A stretch of 47,405 nucleotides of DNA from contig DAOOGR010000008.1 of the NCBI GenBank assembly GCA_035415815.1, positions 1 through 47,405 on the forward strand, written 5' to 3'. The stretch comes from Rectinema sp003452735 (GTDB taxonomy: Bacteria > Spirochaetota > Spirochaetia > Treponematales > Rectinemataceae). The position numbers and the translations under genes are program-made. Shown here piece by piece: positions 15,093 through 24,000 of this stretch; the stretch's first letter is position 1, and every line of letters starts with the position of its first letter. The notes beneath the pieces were generated by a model, which saw nothing but the letters and a program-made list of their open reading frames with translations, did no database searches and was not told the origin of the DNA.

Positions 15093-17746
15093 GAGAGCTC
15101 CTCGATATATAGCTCGAGCTTTGCAGCCTTTGCCATGGAAAGCGTGAGTTTTTCTTTTTCTTTTTCGATGATATGAGTAGGGGCAGAGGAAAGAAATGTC
15201 TGATTGCCAAGTTTTGTTTTGAGCTTTTCGATGTATGCTCTCTCTCTTTCGGCTTCCCTGGAAAGGCGATCAATCAGTTTTGCGATATCGAGAAGACCTC
15301 GTACCTGCACGTGGACAGTAAATCCACTGCCTACCAAGGATACACTCCCCTTCTCTGGGCCCTTAGCGATCAATACCGAGGAAGCACCTGCCAATAAACT
15401 TATGAGCTCTATATGATTCTGAATAAATCGACCATGCGAGAAACTGTCGTCAAACTCAAGAGATAGAGGAATCGAGATCTCGGGTGCAATTTGAAACTCG
15501 CTTCTAAGTGTACGCACCAATGTCACAATCTCTTGAAGAGCTTTGAATTGTGATTCGATTTCGGGCGATTCTCGATCTTTTGTCCATACGGGATAGGATG
15601 CAACAATTAGGCGTCCTGTGGCATTTGGTAGCATGCCATAGATTTCTTCTGTTACAAAGGGAAGGAACGGATGCAAAAGCCTAAGCGATTCTTCCAGTAC
15701 TCTGAGGAGCATCGTAGTAGACCGATCCTTCTCCGATTCACTTCCAGATTTGGTCGACAACTTTGAAGCTTCGATATACCAATCGCAGAAGTCATTCCAA
15801 AAATAGGAATAGACTGCCTGGGCGGCGTCATTGAAGCGCCAGGATTCGAAAGCCTGACTAGCTGTTTTTGCGGCTTCATTCAGCCTATGGAAAATCCATC
15901 GATCGGTGTCGCTATAGGCAAGAGCATGTTCCTCAAGAAGAGTACGGCCTTCGAGATTCATAAGGATATAGCGCGAGGCATTCCATACCTTATTTGCGAA
16001 TTTGCTGCCTAATTTGAAGCTTTCTTTATCGAGGAGAATATCCTGTCCAGCAGCGCAATTATAAGCTAGGGTAAATTTTAGAGCATCTGCACCATATTCT
16101 TCGACTATATCGAGTGGATCGATGCCATTCCCGAGGCTTTTGGACATCTTGCGGCCTTGCTTGTCTCGGATTAGACCATGAATGTAGACTTCCTTGAAGG
16201 GACTCTGCCCTGTAAACTCCATGCCAGCCATTATCATCCTGGCTACCCAGAAAAATATGATATCGTAACCAGTTACCAAGGCACTTGTAGGGTAGAAATA
16301 TCTTAGGTCTTCCGTATCCTCAGGCCAGCCAAGCGTACTGAAAGGCCAAAGCCAACTTGAAAACCATGTGTCTAGGACATCTTCGTCCTGATAGATATTG
16401 CTGGAGCCACAGTGTGTGCATACCGTTGGGTCTTCGCGGCAGACCATCATGGTGCCGCAATCGATGCAATAGAACACTGGTATGCGGTGCCCCCACCAAA
16501 GTTGGCGAGAAATACACCAGTCGCGAATATTTTCGAGCCAATGGCGATAGGTGTGCTCCCACTTTTTCGGGAAAAAGACAACGTCACCATCTTGCCAAGC
16601 CTTTAGAGCCTTATCTGCGAGGGGTTTCATTCGTACAAACCATTGCCTAGAGAGATATGGTTCTACGGCGCTATGGCATCTGTAGCAGTGACCGATCGCA
16701 TGCACGATTTTTTCTTCGCTTTTTAGAAGGCTCTGTGCCTCGAGGTCTGCAAGCACCGCTTTGCGGGCATCGAGTACATTTAGACCGCGATATTTCTCTG
16801 GAACGGCATCCGATAGAGTCGCATCCGGATTGAGAATATTGATATTCTCGAGTCCATGACGCTGGCCTACTAGAAAATCATTCGGATCATGGGCTGGTGT
16901 TATTTTGACCAGGCCTGTACCGAATTCCGGATCCACATAGCTGTCTTCAATTATGGGGATTATGCGCTCCGTAAGGGGTAAATGAACTTTCTTGCCGATT
17001 ATGCTACGATAGCGCTTGTCGTCGGGATGAGCCGCAACAGCAGTATCGCCCAGCAGTGTCTCTGGACGAGAGGTCGCAATTTCGATCTTGCCATTAGGGC
17101 ACTCTGGACAAGGCCCATCCACAAGTTCGTACCAGATGTACCATAGAGAACCTGGTTCATCCTCGTGTTCCACCTCGTCGTCCGAAAGAGCAGTACCGCA
17201 GGACGGACACCAGTTTACAAGGTATTCGCCCCGATATATCAGATCTCTTTCGTAGAGCCTAACAAAGACTTCTCGGACGGCTTTCGACAATCCTTCATCC
17301 AAAGTGAATCTTTCCCTGCTCCAGTCGAGACTGGATCCAATTCTAGCAAGTTGATTATCGATGAAGGCACGATGCTCACTCGCAACTTTCCATGTCTCTT
17401 CGATGAAGGCTTCACGTCCCATTGTCTCGCGGTTTCGCCCTTCTTTTCTAAGTTTGCGTTCCACTACATTCTGGGTTGCTATGCCTGCATGATCTGTACC
17501 AGGCAGCCAAAGCGTCGGAATTCCTTTCATGCGACGATACCTAATCTGGATATCCTGTAAGCAGTTATCAAGTGCATGCCCCAAATGTAGAGCACCTGTT
17601 ACATTGGGAGGAGGAATTACTATTGTAAAGGGCTTTTTCCGCTTGTCGATTTTTGGCTGAAAAAGGCCTTCGAGCCTCCACATTTCGTAGATGCGCTCTT
17701 CGAACGATTTGGGGTCGTAAGCTTTTGCAAGCTCGACTGATTTCAT
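15089..17746 (-). CDS. valS: Valyl-tRNA synthetase
   Basis: ValS charges tRNA-Val. The 885-residue protein has HLGHALD (the HIGH motif, 54-57), an editing domain (CP1) with SRPETLLGDTAVAAHP, KMSKSLGNGIDP for ATP binding, an anticodon-binding helical domain and the ValS-specific C-terminal coiled coil from about residue 820. Two Cys pairs (CPSCG; CIDCG and CTHCG) suggest structural zinc. GGAGGAGAGC precedes ATG. It is the first gene of a minus-strand run with the HD hydrolase, divergent from the acyl-CoA synthetase. Confidence 0.97.
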   Translation of the reverse strand: MKSVELAKAYDPKSFEERIYEMWRLEGLFQPKIDKRKKPFTIVIPPPNVTGALHLGHALDNCLQDIQIRYRRMKGIPTLWLPGTDHAGIATQNVVERKLRKEGRNRETMGREAFIEETWKVASEHRAFIDNQLARIGSSLDWSRERFTLDEGLSKAVREVFVRLYERDLIYRGEYLVNWCPSCGTALSDDEVEHEDEPGSLWYIWYELVDGPCPECPNGKIEIATSRPETLLGDTAVAAHPDDKRYRSIIGKKVHLPLTERIIPIIEDSYVDPEFGTGLVKITPAHDPNDFLVGQRHGLENINILNPDATLSDAVPEKYRGLNVLDARKAVLADLEAQSLLKSEEKIVHAIGHCYRCHSAVEPYLSRQWFVRMKPLADKALKAWQDGDVVFFPKKWEHTYRHWLENIRDWCISRQLWWGHRIPVFYCIDCGTMMVCREDPTVCTHCGSSNIYQDEDVLDTWFSSWLWPFSTLGWPEDTEDLRYFYPTSALVTGYDIIFFWVARMIMAGMEFTGQSPFKEVYIHGLIRDKQGRKMSKSLGNGIDPLDIVEEYGADALKFTLAYNCAAGQDILLDKESFKLGSKFANKVWNASRYILMNLEGRTLLEEHALAYSDTDRWIFHRLNEAAKTASQAFESWRFNDAAQAVYSYFWNDFCDWYIEASKLSTKSGSESEKDRSTTMLLRVLEESLRLLHPFLPFVTEEIYGMLPNATGRLIVASYPVWTKDRESPEIESQFKALQEIVTLVRTLRSEFQIAPEISIPLSLEFDDSFSHGRFIQNHIELISLLAGASSVLIAKGPEKGSVSLVGSGFTVHVQVRGLLDIAKLIDRLSREAERERAYIEKLKTKLGNQTFLSSAPTHIIEKEKEKLTLSMAKAAKLELYIEELS

Positions 17747-17860
17747 GCTCTCCTCCGCATTGCACTTATTCCATCGATATCATCGAATTATTGGAAGTGC
17801 ACAAAAGAATACCCCAAAACCAAGGCCGCGGGGAAGGGGGCAAAATGATTTTTCAACCTC

Positions 17861-17889
17861 TTTTCAACGCCATTTTTCTGTATCATAAT
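17861..17889 (+). promoter_or_regulatory. Putative near-leaderless promoter of the first acyl-CoA synthetase
   Basis: TTTTCA (17861-17866), 17 nt, CATAAT (17884-17889), 7 nt, then ATG 17897. No Shine-Dalgarno is seen. Confidence 0.4.
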
Positions 17890-17896
17890 AGCAGCT

Positions 17897-19600
17897 ATGA
17901 GAGAAACAGAACCATGGAAATTCCTCGATGCATATCGAGGTCGCGTTTTTTCGGACAGATGGCCTACTATTCCACAACTATTCGACATTACAACAGATCG
18001 CTTCCCCGATAGAGCATGCTTTACGATATACAGCCCTCAGAGAATGAGCACAAATTATAGAGAAACGCATGAAATCATTTTGAAGGTTGCTTCATATCTC
18101 ACTTCGATTGGCCTAGGACCAGGTAGTCATATAGCGGTGACAGGCAAGAACTCTCCAGAATGGGGCATAGCTTATATCGCAGTTCTCTACACAGGTGCAG
18201 TCGTTGTTCCCATAGACTATCAGCTGTCGACACAAGATATAATAACACTAATGCATGCTGGCGATGTAACGGCAGCCTTCGTCGACGAAGAGAAATACGA
18301 GCATATCAAGAAAGATTTTGCAGGAATCCCCTGTTTTGGCCTTGCCAGAGGTGTGGAAAGCTTTATCTATGATTTGGAGCCACCGGCGGGTTTCGTTTTT
18401 ACCCCTCCTCAAGTTCCGGTACAAAGCACCGCAGCCATACTTTTCACCTCAGGCACAACAGGCGATCCCAAGGGAGTCATGCTTAGCCACGAGAACCTTG
18501 TCTCTGACTGTTTCTTGGCTCAATCAAACCTGAATATCTCCGAACAAGATATATTCTACGCACTTTTACCAATCCACCATTCGTACACGATGCTGGCAGT
18601 CTTTATCGAGTCTTTCTCGGTCGGAGCGGAGACTGTCTTTGGTAAGCGCATGGTTGTCAAACAAATTCTCTCGGATCTCAAAGAAGCCAAGATCACCATG
18701 TTCCTCGGAGTGCCAATGCTCTTCAATAAGCTCCTAACAGGTATTCTGAAGGGAGTCAAGGAAAAAGGTGCACTTGCCTATGGCTTAATTAGGACTTTGA
18801 TGGCAATTTCGGGCTTTATCAAGAAGACTTTCGGTGTAAATCCTGGAAGAGCTTTCTTTGGTTCAATCCTCGAAAAAGCAAGCCTATCTTCGATTCGCAT
18901 CTGTATTTCGGGAGGCGGCCCACTAGATCCAAAGGTATTCAGGCAGTACAACCAGCTCGGCATAGACTTTGTCCAGGGCTATGGTCTTACCGAGACCTCG
19001 CCAATACTCACTCTCAATCCAGTCGAACATTACAAAGAGACATCGGTCGGGAAAGTGCTTCCAGAGGTAGAGATGATTATAGACAACCCCAACGAGGATG
19101 GTATTGGCGAAATCGTGGTCCGCGGTCCGATGGTAATGCAGGGGTATTACAAGATGCCAGAAGAAACGGCAGAAGTCCTTTCGCCAGATGGTTGGCTGCG
19201 AACTGGCGATGTCGGGAAACTAGACGATGAGAACTATCTATACCTTGCGGGCAGAATAAAGAATGTAATTGTCACCGAAGGTGGCAAGAACGTCTACCCG
19301 GAGGAAATCGAAAACGAGTTCCAACTCTATGACGAAATCGACCAAATCCTTGTACGAGGCTATATACCTGAAGGCAAGACTGTGGCTGAAGAAATCGAAA
19401 GCCTCATATACCCAAATCAAGATTGGATTTCGCAGAATCACCTTTCGCCTGAACAAGTGGAAGAGCGGATTCATGACATCGTAACTGAAGTAAATCAAAG
19501 GCTGCGCTCTTATGAGAAGATTACGCGAATTCATATTCTCAAAGAGCCACTCGAGATGACCACTACACAGAAGCTCAAACGACACATCGCAAAGGGATAA
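17897..19600 (+). CDS. AMP-binding acyl-CoA/acyl-ACP synthetase
   Basis: This 567-residue adenylate-forming enzyme activates a carboxylic acid, probably a long-chain fatty acid, with ATP. The P-loop TSGTTGDPKG is at 184-193, followed by SGGGPLDPK, QGYGLTETSP and WLRTGDVGKLDDE, with the C-terminal hinge GRIKNVIVTEGGKNVYPEE. The C-terminal lid is longer than usual, with an insert near EEIESLIYP typical of bacterial long-chain forms that lack a clear CoA subgroup. Spirochaetes rely heavily on scavenged host or environmental fatty acids, which fits two such genes here. The substrate is not determined. Confidence 0.88.
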   Translation: MRETEPWKFLDAYRGRVFSDRWPTIPQLFDITTDRFPDRACFTIYSPQRMSTNYRETHEIILKVASYLTSIGLGPGSHIAVTGKNSPEWGIAYIAVLYTGAVVVPIDYQLSTQDIITLMHAGDVTAAFVDEEKYEHIKKDFAGIPCFGLARGVESFIYDLEPPAGFVFTPPQVPVQSTAAILFTSGTTGDPKGVMLSHENLVSDCFLAQSNLNISEQDIFYALLPIHHSYTMLAVFIESFSVGAETVFGKRMVVKQILSDLKEAKITMFLGVPMLFNKLLTGILKGVKEKGALAYGLIRTLMAISGFIKKTFGVNPGRAFFGSILEKASLSSIRICISGGGPLDPKVFRQYNQLGIDFVQGYGLTETSPILTLNPVEHYKETSVGKVLPEVEMIIDNPNEDGIGEIVVRGPMVMQGYYKMPEETAEVLSPDGWLRTGDVGKLDDENYLYLAGRIKNVIVTEGGKNVYPEEIENEFQLYDEIDQILVRGYIPEGKTVAEEIESLIYPNQDWISQNHLSPEQVEERIHDIVTEVNQRLRSYEKITRIHILKEPLEMTTTQKLKRHIAKG

Positions 19601-19686
19601 GAAACTTGCTTTAATAGCTGGAATGTTGCTGTCTCGATTATTCGTCAATTATATTGAGCTCACTCTATAAGAAGATGTTGTAAACA

Positions 19687-19715
19687 TTGACCAGAATGCT
19701 TCATAGTTGCACAAT
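19687..19715 (+). promoter_or_regulatory. Leaderless promoter of tatD
   Basis: TTGACC (19687-19692), exactly 17 nt, CACAAT (19710-19715), exactly 6 nt, then ATG 19722. Transcription should begin at or next to the start codon. Confidence 0.6.
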
Positions 19716-19721
19716 GTCCTT

Positions 19722-20495
19722 ATGTATTGCGATGCTCACCTTCACCTTGTAGATCTTGACCAGCATGATCCAGGCTTTGCGTATAGAGCTCTGTCATATG
19801 ACTGGCGAGGTGCGGTTGTATCTCATGATCCTGAAGAATTTTTACAAAGCGAAGCCTTGCGTGTTAAGCTGCCTTTTACGATTGCCGGCTTTGGAATTCA
19901 TCCTCAAGAACCAGATATGCAGCATGCCGAGTTTCTCAGCATGCTCTGTGCGCAAAGAAAAATAGATTTTATAGGAGAAGCAGGCTTCGATTTCTTTGGC
20001 GACAAGCCACTGCGGTCGAGAAGCGCTGAAGCCATGCAATTGCAGCTCGAAGCTTTTCTTTTTCAGGTAAAGCTGGCAGATCATGCCAGACTTCCGCTTG
20101 TAATTCACATTAGAAAGGCGACAGATGTCATTATGGCTAATGGCCGCGAGCTTAGGCGCTTGCCTTCGATCATTTTCCATTGCTGGCCAGGAAGGCTCGA
20201 AGAAGCTCAAATGATTTTGAAAAAAGGAATAAACGCCTATTTTTCCTTTGGTACGCCATTATTGAGGGATTCGAGGCATGCAATAGAGTCCTTGAAGAGT
20301 CTTCCTGTTTCGAGGATTCTTTCTGAGACAGATGCTCCCTGGCAACCGCCTCATGGAGCTGAATACACAAGTATTAATCATATTGTCGATGTCGTCGAAA
20401 AAATGGCCTCTGTACTCAACATGAACCAGGAAGAGCTAAAACATAAACTCGCTCTGAATTTTACAGACGCATATCTTATAGAAGGCCCCAAATAG
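19722..20495 (+). CDS. TatD family metal-dependent hydrolase
   Basis: This 257-residue TIM-barrel hydrolase is of the TatD group, which has DNase or RNase activity in several bacteria. The metal motif DAHLHL is near residue 4, with GFGIHPQEP, FIGEAGFDFFG (Glu ligand), LPLVIHIRKA, IFHCWPG and LSETDAPW following. ATG 19722 is preferred over TTG 19707 because the -35/-10 pair is placed 17 and 6 nt before it and the HxH motif then sits at the normal N-terminal position. It is followed by tcdA after a 36 nt gap. Confidence 0.88.
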   Translation: MYCDAHLHLVDLDQHDPGFAYRALSYDWRGAVVSHDPEEFLQSEALRVKLPFTIAGFGIHPQEPDMQHAEFLSMLCAQRKIDFIGEAGFDFFGDKPLRSRSAEAMQLQLEAFLFQVKLADHARLPLVIHIRKATDVIMANGRELRRLPSIIFHCWPGRLEEAQMILKKGINAYFSFGTPLLRDSRHAIESLKSLPVSRILSETDAPWQPPHGAEYTSINHIVDVVEKMASVLNMNQEELKHKLALNFTDAYLIEGPK

Positions 20496-20531
20496 AAGAC
20501 CCAAAAAATCTAACAGAATGGAGCAAGATAT

Positions 20532-21284
20532 ATGGTAGAGCCCATAGAAAAAATCGGTCCATCTGAAAGAACCGAAGGATCATTTCTTGATAGGACGAGA
20601 ATAATCGCAGGCGATGATGGACTTGCTAGACTCGCCTATGCAAGGGTGGCGGTCTATGGGCTTGGCGGTGTCGGAGCTGCCTGTGCACTGGATCTCGTTC
20701 GCGCTGGAGTTGGTTATCTCCATGTCATAGATTATGACATTGTAGAGTATTCTAACCTCAATAGGCTCGCCTTTGGGTATAATAGATATGCTGGGATAGC
20801 CAAGACAAAAGCATTCACCGATGCGGCCAAAGAAATCAACCCTGCAATCCAAATTGTAAGCGAAAATATATTTTTCTCAGCCGAATCTGCAGCGCAAATA
20901 ATTGCACGCGAGTGCTGTTTTCACGCAGATTGCATTGATTCGCTTAGCCCCAAGGTGAATCTTATCGCCTCGCTATACCTCGAGCGCTTAATTTTCATAT
21001 CGAGCATGGGAACCGCAGGCCGAATAATGCCCGAGTCGCTTAGGCTTGGCACAATGCAAGAGGTGAAAGGCTGCCCTCTTGCACGCGCGCTGCGTCAGCG
21101 ACTCGGCAAAATGGCGATTCCTTTCGATTTTCCTGTAGTATGGTCGGACGAACCTCCTATAAAGCCAATCTGTTTAGAAGGGAAGCGTCGCATTCAGGGT
21201 TCAATGCCTTTTGTGCCCCAGACTGCTGGCCATATCATGGCTTCTTGGATTGTCAGGACAATCTTGAAGAAACAGTCTTCCTGA
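20532..21284 (+). CDS. tcdA: tRNA threonylcarbamoyladenosine dehydratase (ThiF/HesA family)
   Basis: TcdA uses ATP to cyclise t6A at position 37 of ANN-decoding tRNAs. The 250-residue protein has the nucleotide loop GLGGVGAA (near 42), DYDIVEYSNLNR containing the Arg and Asn of the E1-like adenylation site, the DCIDSLSPK segment and VWSDEPP, all typical of TcdA rather than MoeB or ThiF. GGAG 8 nt upstream serves as ribosome-binding site. The gene ends with its neighbour convergent 31 nt away. Confidence 0.88.
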   Translation: MVEPIEKIGPSERTEGSFLDRTRIIAGDDGLARLAYARVAVYGLGGVGAACALDLVRAGVGYLHVIDYDIVEYSNLNRLAFGYNRYAGIAKTKAFTDAAKEINPAIQIVSENIFFSAESAAQIIARECCFHADCIDSLSPKVNLIASLYLERLIFISSMGTAGRIMPESLRLGTMQEVKGCPLARALRQRLGKMAIPFDFPVVWSDEPPIKPICLEGKRRIQGSMPFVPQTAGHIMASWIVRTILKKQSS

Positions 21285-21314
21285 CTGGTTCTTTTCGAGC
21301 TCTGCTTGCTTTGT

Positions 21315-22580
21315 CTATTCAGCATCAGCACCGAACAGAAATCTTTGTGGATTGTCAGAACAGAAAAGACGCTTCAGCTCTGTACTTAGAATACTCTCGG
21401 AAAAATACTCTAGATAATCCCTATATGAACGAACCTTGAAAAGATTTACCATGAAATCAGAGCCAAATAGAATGCGCTTTATTATCTTTTCCTTTTCAGG
21501 TTTTTTTAAGCGACCTAGCGTAGAGTCTAGCTCCTCATAGAACGAAGGTTCTCCTGCGGTGAATGAAAAATCAGTATATACATTGGGGTATTCGATAATA
21601 AAGTCGAAGATTTCCTTACGCCAATCAGCCTGTTCTTTGCCGCCTATAGTTCGAATATGGCGCTTGCCCATGTGGGCAAAATTCAAGGTTAGCCTCGGAT
21701 ATTTTTGTAGCACAGGCTTATATCTAGATGGAGCAGTGAATTTCAATGATTCTTCCAAAGAGATGATGCGATAACCCTGATCGTCACAGTGCGTTGTAAT
21801 CGGAATGCCTTTGGTCTCGGCAAAGCTATATAGCAATTCGACTTTTTCTCTTTCCGCTTGATCTTCGGGCCAGGGGTCAAAGCCCAATGGCGGATAGAGC
21901 TTTATCCCGGAAAAGATACCATAACTCTGAGGAGCAGTATTTCCGTCGTAAGAAAAAGAAAAAAACCGCTTTTCTATATCATCTTCGTTTTTTGTATAGT
22001 CGTTGAACCATTGGTCGAGAAAGCTAGAAAGCTCTTCAGCTGTATAATGTCCTGTATTTATACCTAGGAATGGATAGACTCTCAGAAAGCCCGAAGGCCT
22101 TTTCTCTCTGTAGGTGCAAATCGCAAACAATACATCTATGATCTGGGCTTCGATCCATTTCTGTGGTGGACGATTATAGTAGGTTTGTGGAGAAAAGGAT
22201 GAGGGAGCAAGAAAATCCATGATAAGAGGAGTTAGTACGAAAGAAGAGAATTGTTGATCTGCTACATGAAGCGCTCCATTCCTTAATGGTGGAGGCTTCA
22301 TAAAGCTGGGTGTTCCCTTAGGCTCCTTGAATTGGCCAGATAGATCATCCTCTAGCAGGAATAATATATCAGCACAATCATTATCCATCACAGCTAGCAG
22401 GTTTCTCAATTTCTCACCGCCTCTCTTGAGTAGAGAGGAAGCAAGATAGTCGAATGATGCAATCTGTGAATAAATGACTTCTCTTGGCCTATGTCGCATA
22501 GATTCGATAATCGATACAAAAGCGGGATGAGATAGATTTAAAAGATGGCAATGAATGTCATAGAACGCAGCCTCTTGCAT
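21315..22580 (-). CDS. Amidohydrolase-2 type metal-dependent TIM-barrel hydrolase, substrate unknown
   Basis: This 421-residue protein starts with the metal motif DIHCHL (near 8-13). IPITTHCDD, LNFAHMG, YTDFSFT and the terminal GSDFM provide the remaining predicted ligands of an amidohydrolase-2 barrel. Middle sections are unusually rich in aromatic and charged residues and I do not recognise a specific subfamily. ATG 22580 has AAGGAG 6 nt upstream; an in-frame start at 22649 would run into the preceding gene. It is 25 nt downstream of the DMT transporter gene and probably cotranscribed. Confidence 0.72.
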   Translation of the reverse strand: MQEAAFYDIHCHLLNLSHPAFVSIIESMRHRPREVIYSQIASFDYLASSLLKRGGEKLRNLLAVMDNDCADILFLLEDDLSGQFKEPKGTPSFMKPPPLRNGALHVADQQFSSFVLTPLIMDFLAPSSFSPQTYYNRPPQKWIEAQIIDVLFAICTYREKRPSGFLRVYPFLGINTGHYTAEELSSFLDQWFNDYTKNEDDIEKRFFSFSYDGNTAPQSYGIFSGIKLYPPLGFDPWPEDQAEREKVELLYSFAETKGIPITTHCDDQGYRIISLEESLKFTAPSRYKPVLQKYPRLTLNFAHMGKRHIRTIGGKEQADWRKEIFDFIIEYPNVYTDFSFTAGEPSFYEELDSTLGRLKKPEKEKIIKRILFGSDFMVNLFKVRSYRDYLEYFSESILSTELKRLFCSDNPQRFLFGADAE

Positions 22581-22605
22581 TATGGCTCCTTCGTTATATT
22601 GCGAT

Positions 22606-23520
22606 TTAGGATTTAGCTTTATCTCTGAACGACGAGTTTGCAACTGCAATGCCTAATATGATTAGAATTACACTCAATCCTTGGCTCCAGTTGAATTGCT
22701 CTTTTCGTATCAAGACTCCAGCCAGCACTGTTATGACCGTGACGAGATTGGTGAACACCGCAGACTGCGAAGCCTTGAGTTGAGAGAGAGAATAATTGAT
22801 GAGGAAAAATGCTCCCACAGAGGAGAGTATTCCTAGATAGACTATACCGCCCCAGACTCCAGCTGTTCTATTCCATTCACCAAACAAATAGCCTAAATTG
22901 CCCTTCCCCTTGATATTTTCCCAGAGCGCAGGGATCGAGAAACAGATAGCCGCCGACCACATCATCGCAAAGGTTCGCTCCACTGGCGAAAAGCTTTCTG
23001 CAGCTTTCTTGCTTGTGATATTGAAAAATACTGCACTGAGCATAGATCCAGTCAAGAATAGAACGCCAATAGGCTTTGTTTCATTATTGTAACCTTGTCC
23101 AAATACCGCCACAAAAATCACACCAACAATCGACATCGCAAGACCAATCGATTGAAGAGTATTGAGGCGCTCTTTTAAAAGCAAAGCTTCCATTATTGCA
23201 ACACCGGCAGGCAATGCTCCTAGGATTATGCCTGCAACATTAGTCGCGGAATTCGCAAGTCCATATGTCTCAAAAGTGAAGTAGGCAATAGGTTGAAATA
23301 AGCACATAAGCGCTAGAAGCCTGATGGGTTTCCCTTTGAAGTTCACCTTTATCATCCCTGCGACGGCAAGAATACTCATCAATAGAGCGGCAATTACGAA
23401 GCGCATGGCAAGCAGCTCCATTGGGTTCAGAACTTCAAGAGCTTCCTTTGTCATAAGAAAAGAAAAGCCAAATATTGTGGAATAGCCTATACCTGCTAGA
23501 ATACCGCCCATTTTATTCAT
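22606..23520 (-). CDS. EamA/DMT family transporter
   Basis: At 304 residues with about ten hydrophobic segments in two EamA repeats, this is a drug/metabolite transporter-type inner membrane protein. Typical features are the early TIFGFSFLMTKEAL segment and AIMEALLLKERLN at the end of the first repeat, with IRKEQFNWSQ at the matching position of the second. Members export amino acids, nucleosides or drugs; substrate unknown. There is no Shine-Dalgarno, and TATACT ends 6 nt before ATG. It is divergent from the 23563 gene. Confidence 0.88.
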   Translation of the reverse strand: MNKMGGILAGIGYSTIFGFSFLMTKEALEVLNPMELLAMRFVIAALLMSILAVAGMIKVNFKGKPIRLLALMCLFQPIAYFTFETYGLANSATNVAGIILGALPAGVAIMEALLLKERLNTLQSIGLAMSIVGVIFVAVFGQGYNNETKPIGVLFLTGSMLSAVFFNITSKKAAESFSPVERTFAMMWSAAICFSIPALWENIKGKGNLGYLFGEWNRTAGVWGGIVYLGILSSVGAFFLINYSLSQLKASQSAVFTNLVTVITVLAGVLIRKEQFNWSQGLSVILIILGIAVANSSFRDKAKS

Positions 23521-23526
23521 ATTTAT

Positions 23527-23532
23527 AGTATA
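23527..23532 (-). promoter_or_regulatory. Putative leaderless -10 before the EamA gene
   Basis: TATACT (23527-23532, minus strand) ends 6 nt before ATG 23520. No convincing -35 is present; an overlapping TATAAT lies 5 nt further upstream. Confidence 0.4.
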
Positions 23533-23562
23533 TTATAGTAATATTAGATAAAGGAAATAGCC

Positions 23563-24000
23563 ATGATGCAAACCGATGTCGAGGCCTTCTGGACTAGTTT
23601 CGAACAAGAAATTGGAGACAAAATTATCTCGAAGACTATGGGTCAGCATTTTAGCTCGAAGAAATCACAAGGCGAATGGGGCCTTCTTGTGTTGACCACT
23701 TTATCTATTCGCTTTCGGCCTACTCCAGGCGAGAACTGGTTCCAATCTCTATTTAGAATGGCTACACCTAAAGTCCCTAAGGAACCAGCCTCGGACATCG
23801 TTTTACCCTTAGCCTTGATAACATCGATCGAGCTGCCCAAAAAGCATTTCTTCGACTTTCTTTTTAGTCCTCCTTTTACAATTTTTACTTTGAGATACCG
23901 CCTTGGAGACGAAGAGCATAGTGTTTTATTGGGAGCAGATCCCAAATCAGAATTATTTACGAAGCTTATGTCAACAATTCCTGTCATGAAGGGAAAATGA
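23563..24000 (+). CDS. Conserved-looking hypothetical protein, possible PH/GRAM-like fold
   Basis: I do not recognise this 145-residue protein. It has no signal peptide or membrane span. The body alternates hydrophobic strands and charged turns (GLLVLTTLSIRF; DIVLPLALITSIEL; FTIFTLRYRL) and ends in a short helix. This pattern resembles bacterial PH/GRAM-type domains that sense stored lipid or partner proteins. The fold is only a guess. AAGGAAATAGCC precedes ATG. Its stop overlaps the next start as ATGA, so it is coupled to the HD-domain protein. Confidence 0.65.
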   Translation: MMQTDVEAFWTSFEQEIGDKIISKTMGQHFSSKKSQGEWGLLVLTTLSIRFRPTPGENWFQSLFRMATPKVPKEPASDIVLPLALITSIELPKKHFFDFLFSPPFTIFTLRYRLGDEEHSVLLGADPKSELFTKLMSTIPVMKGK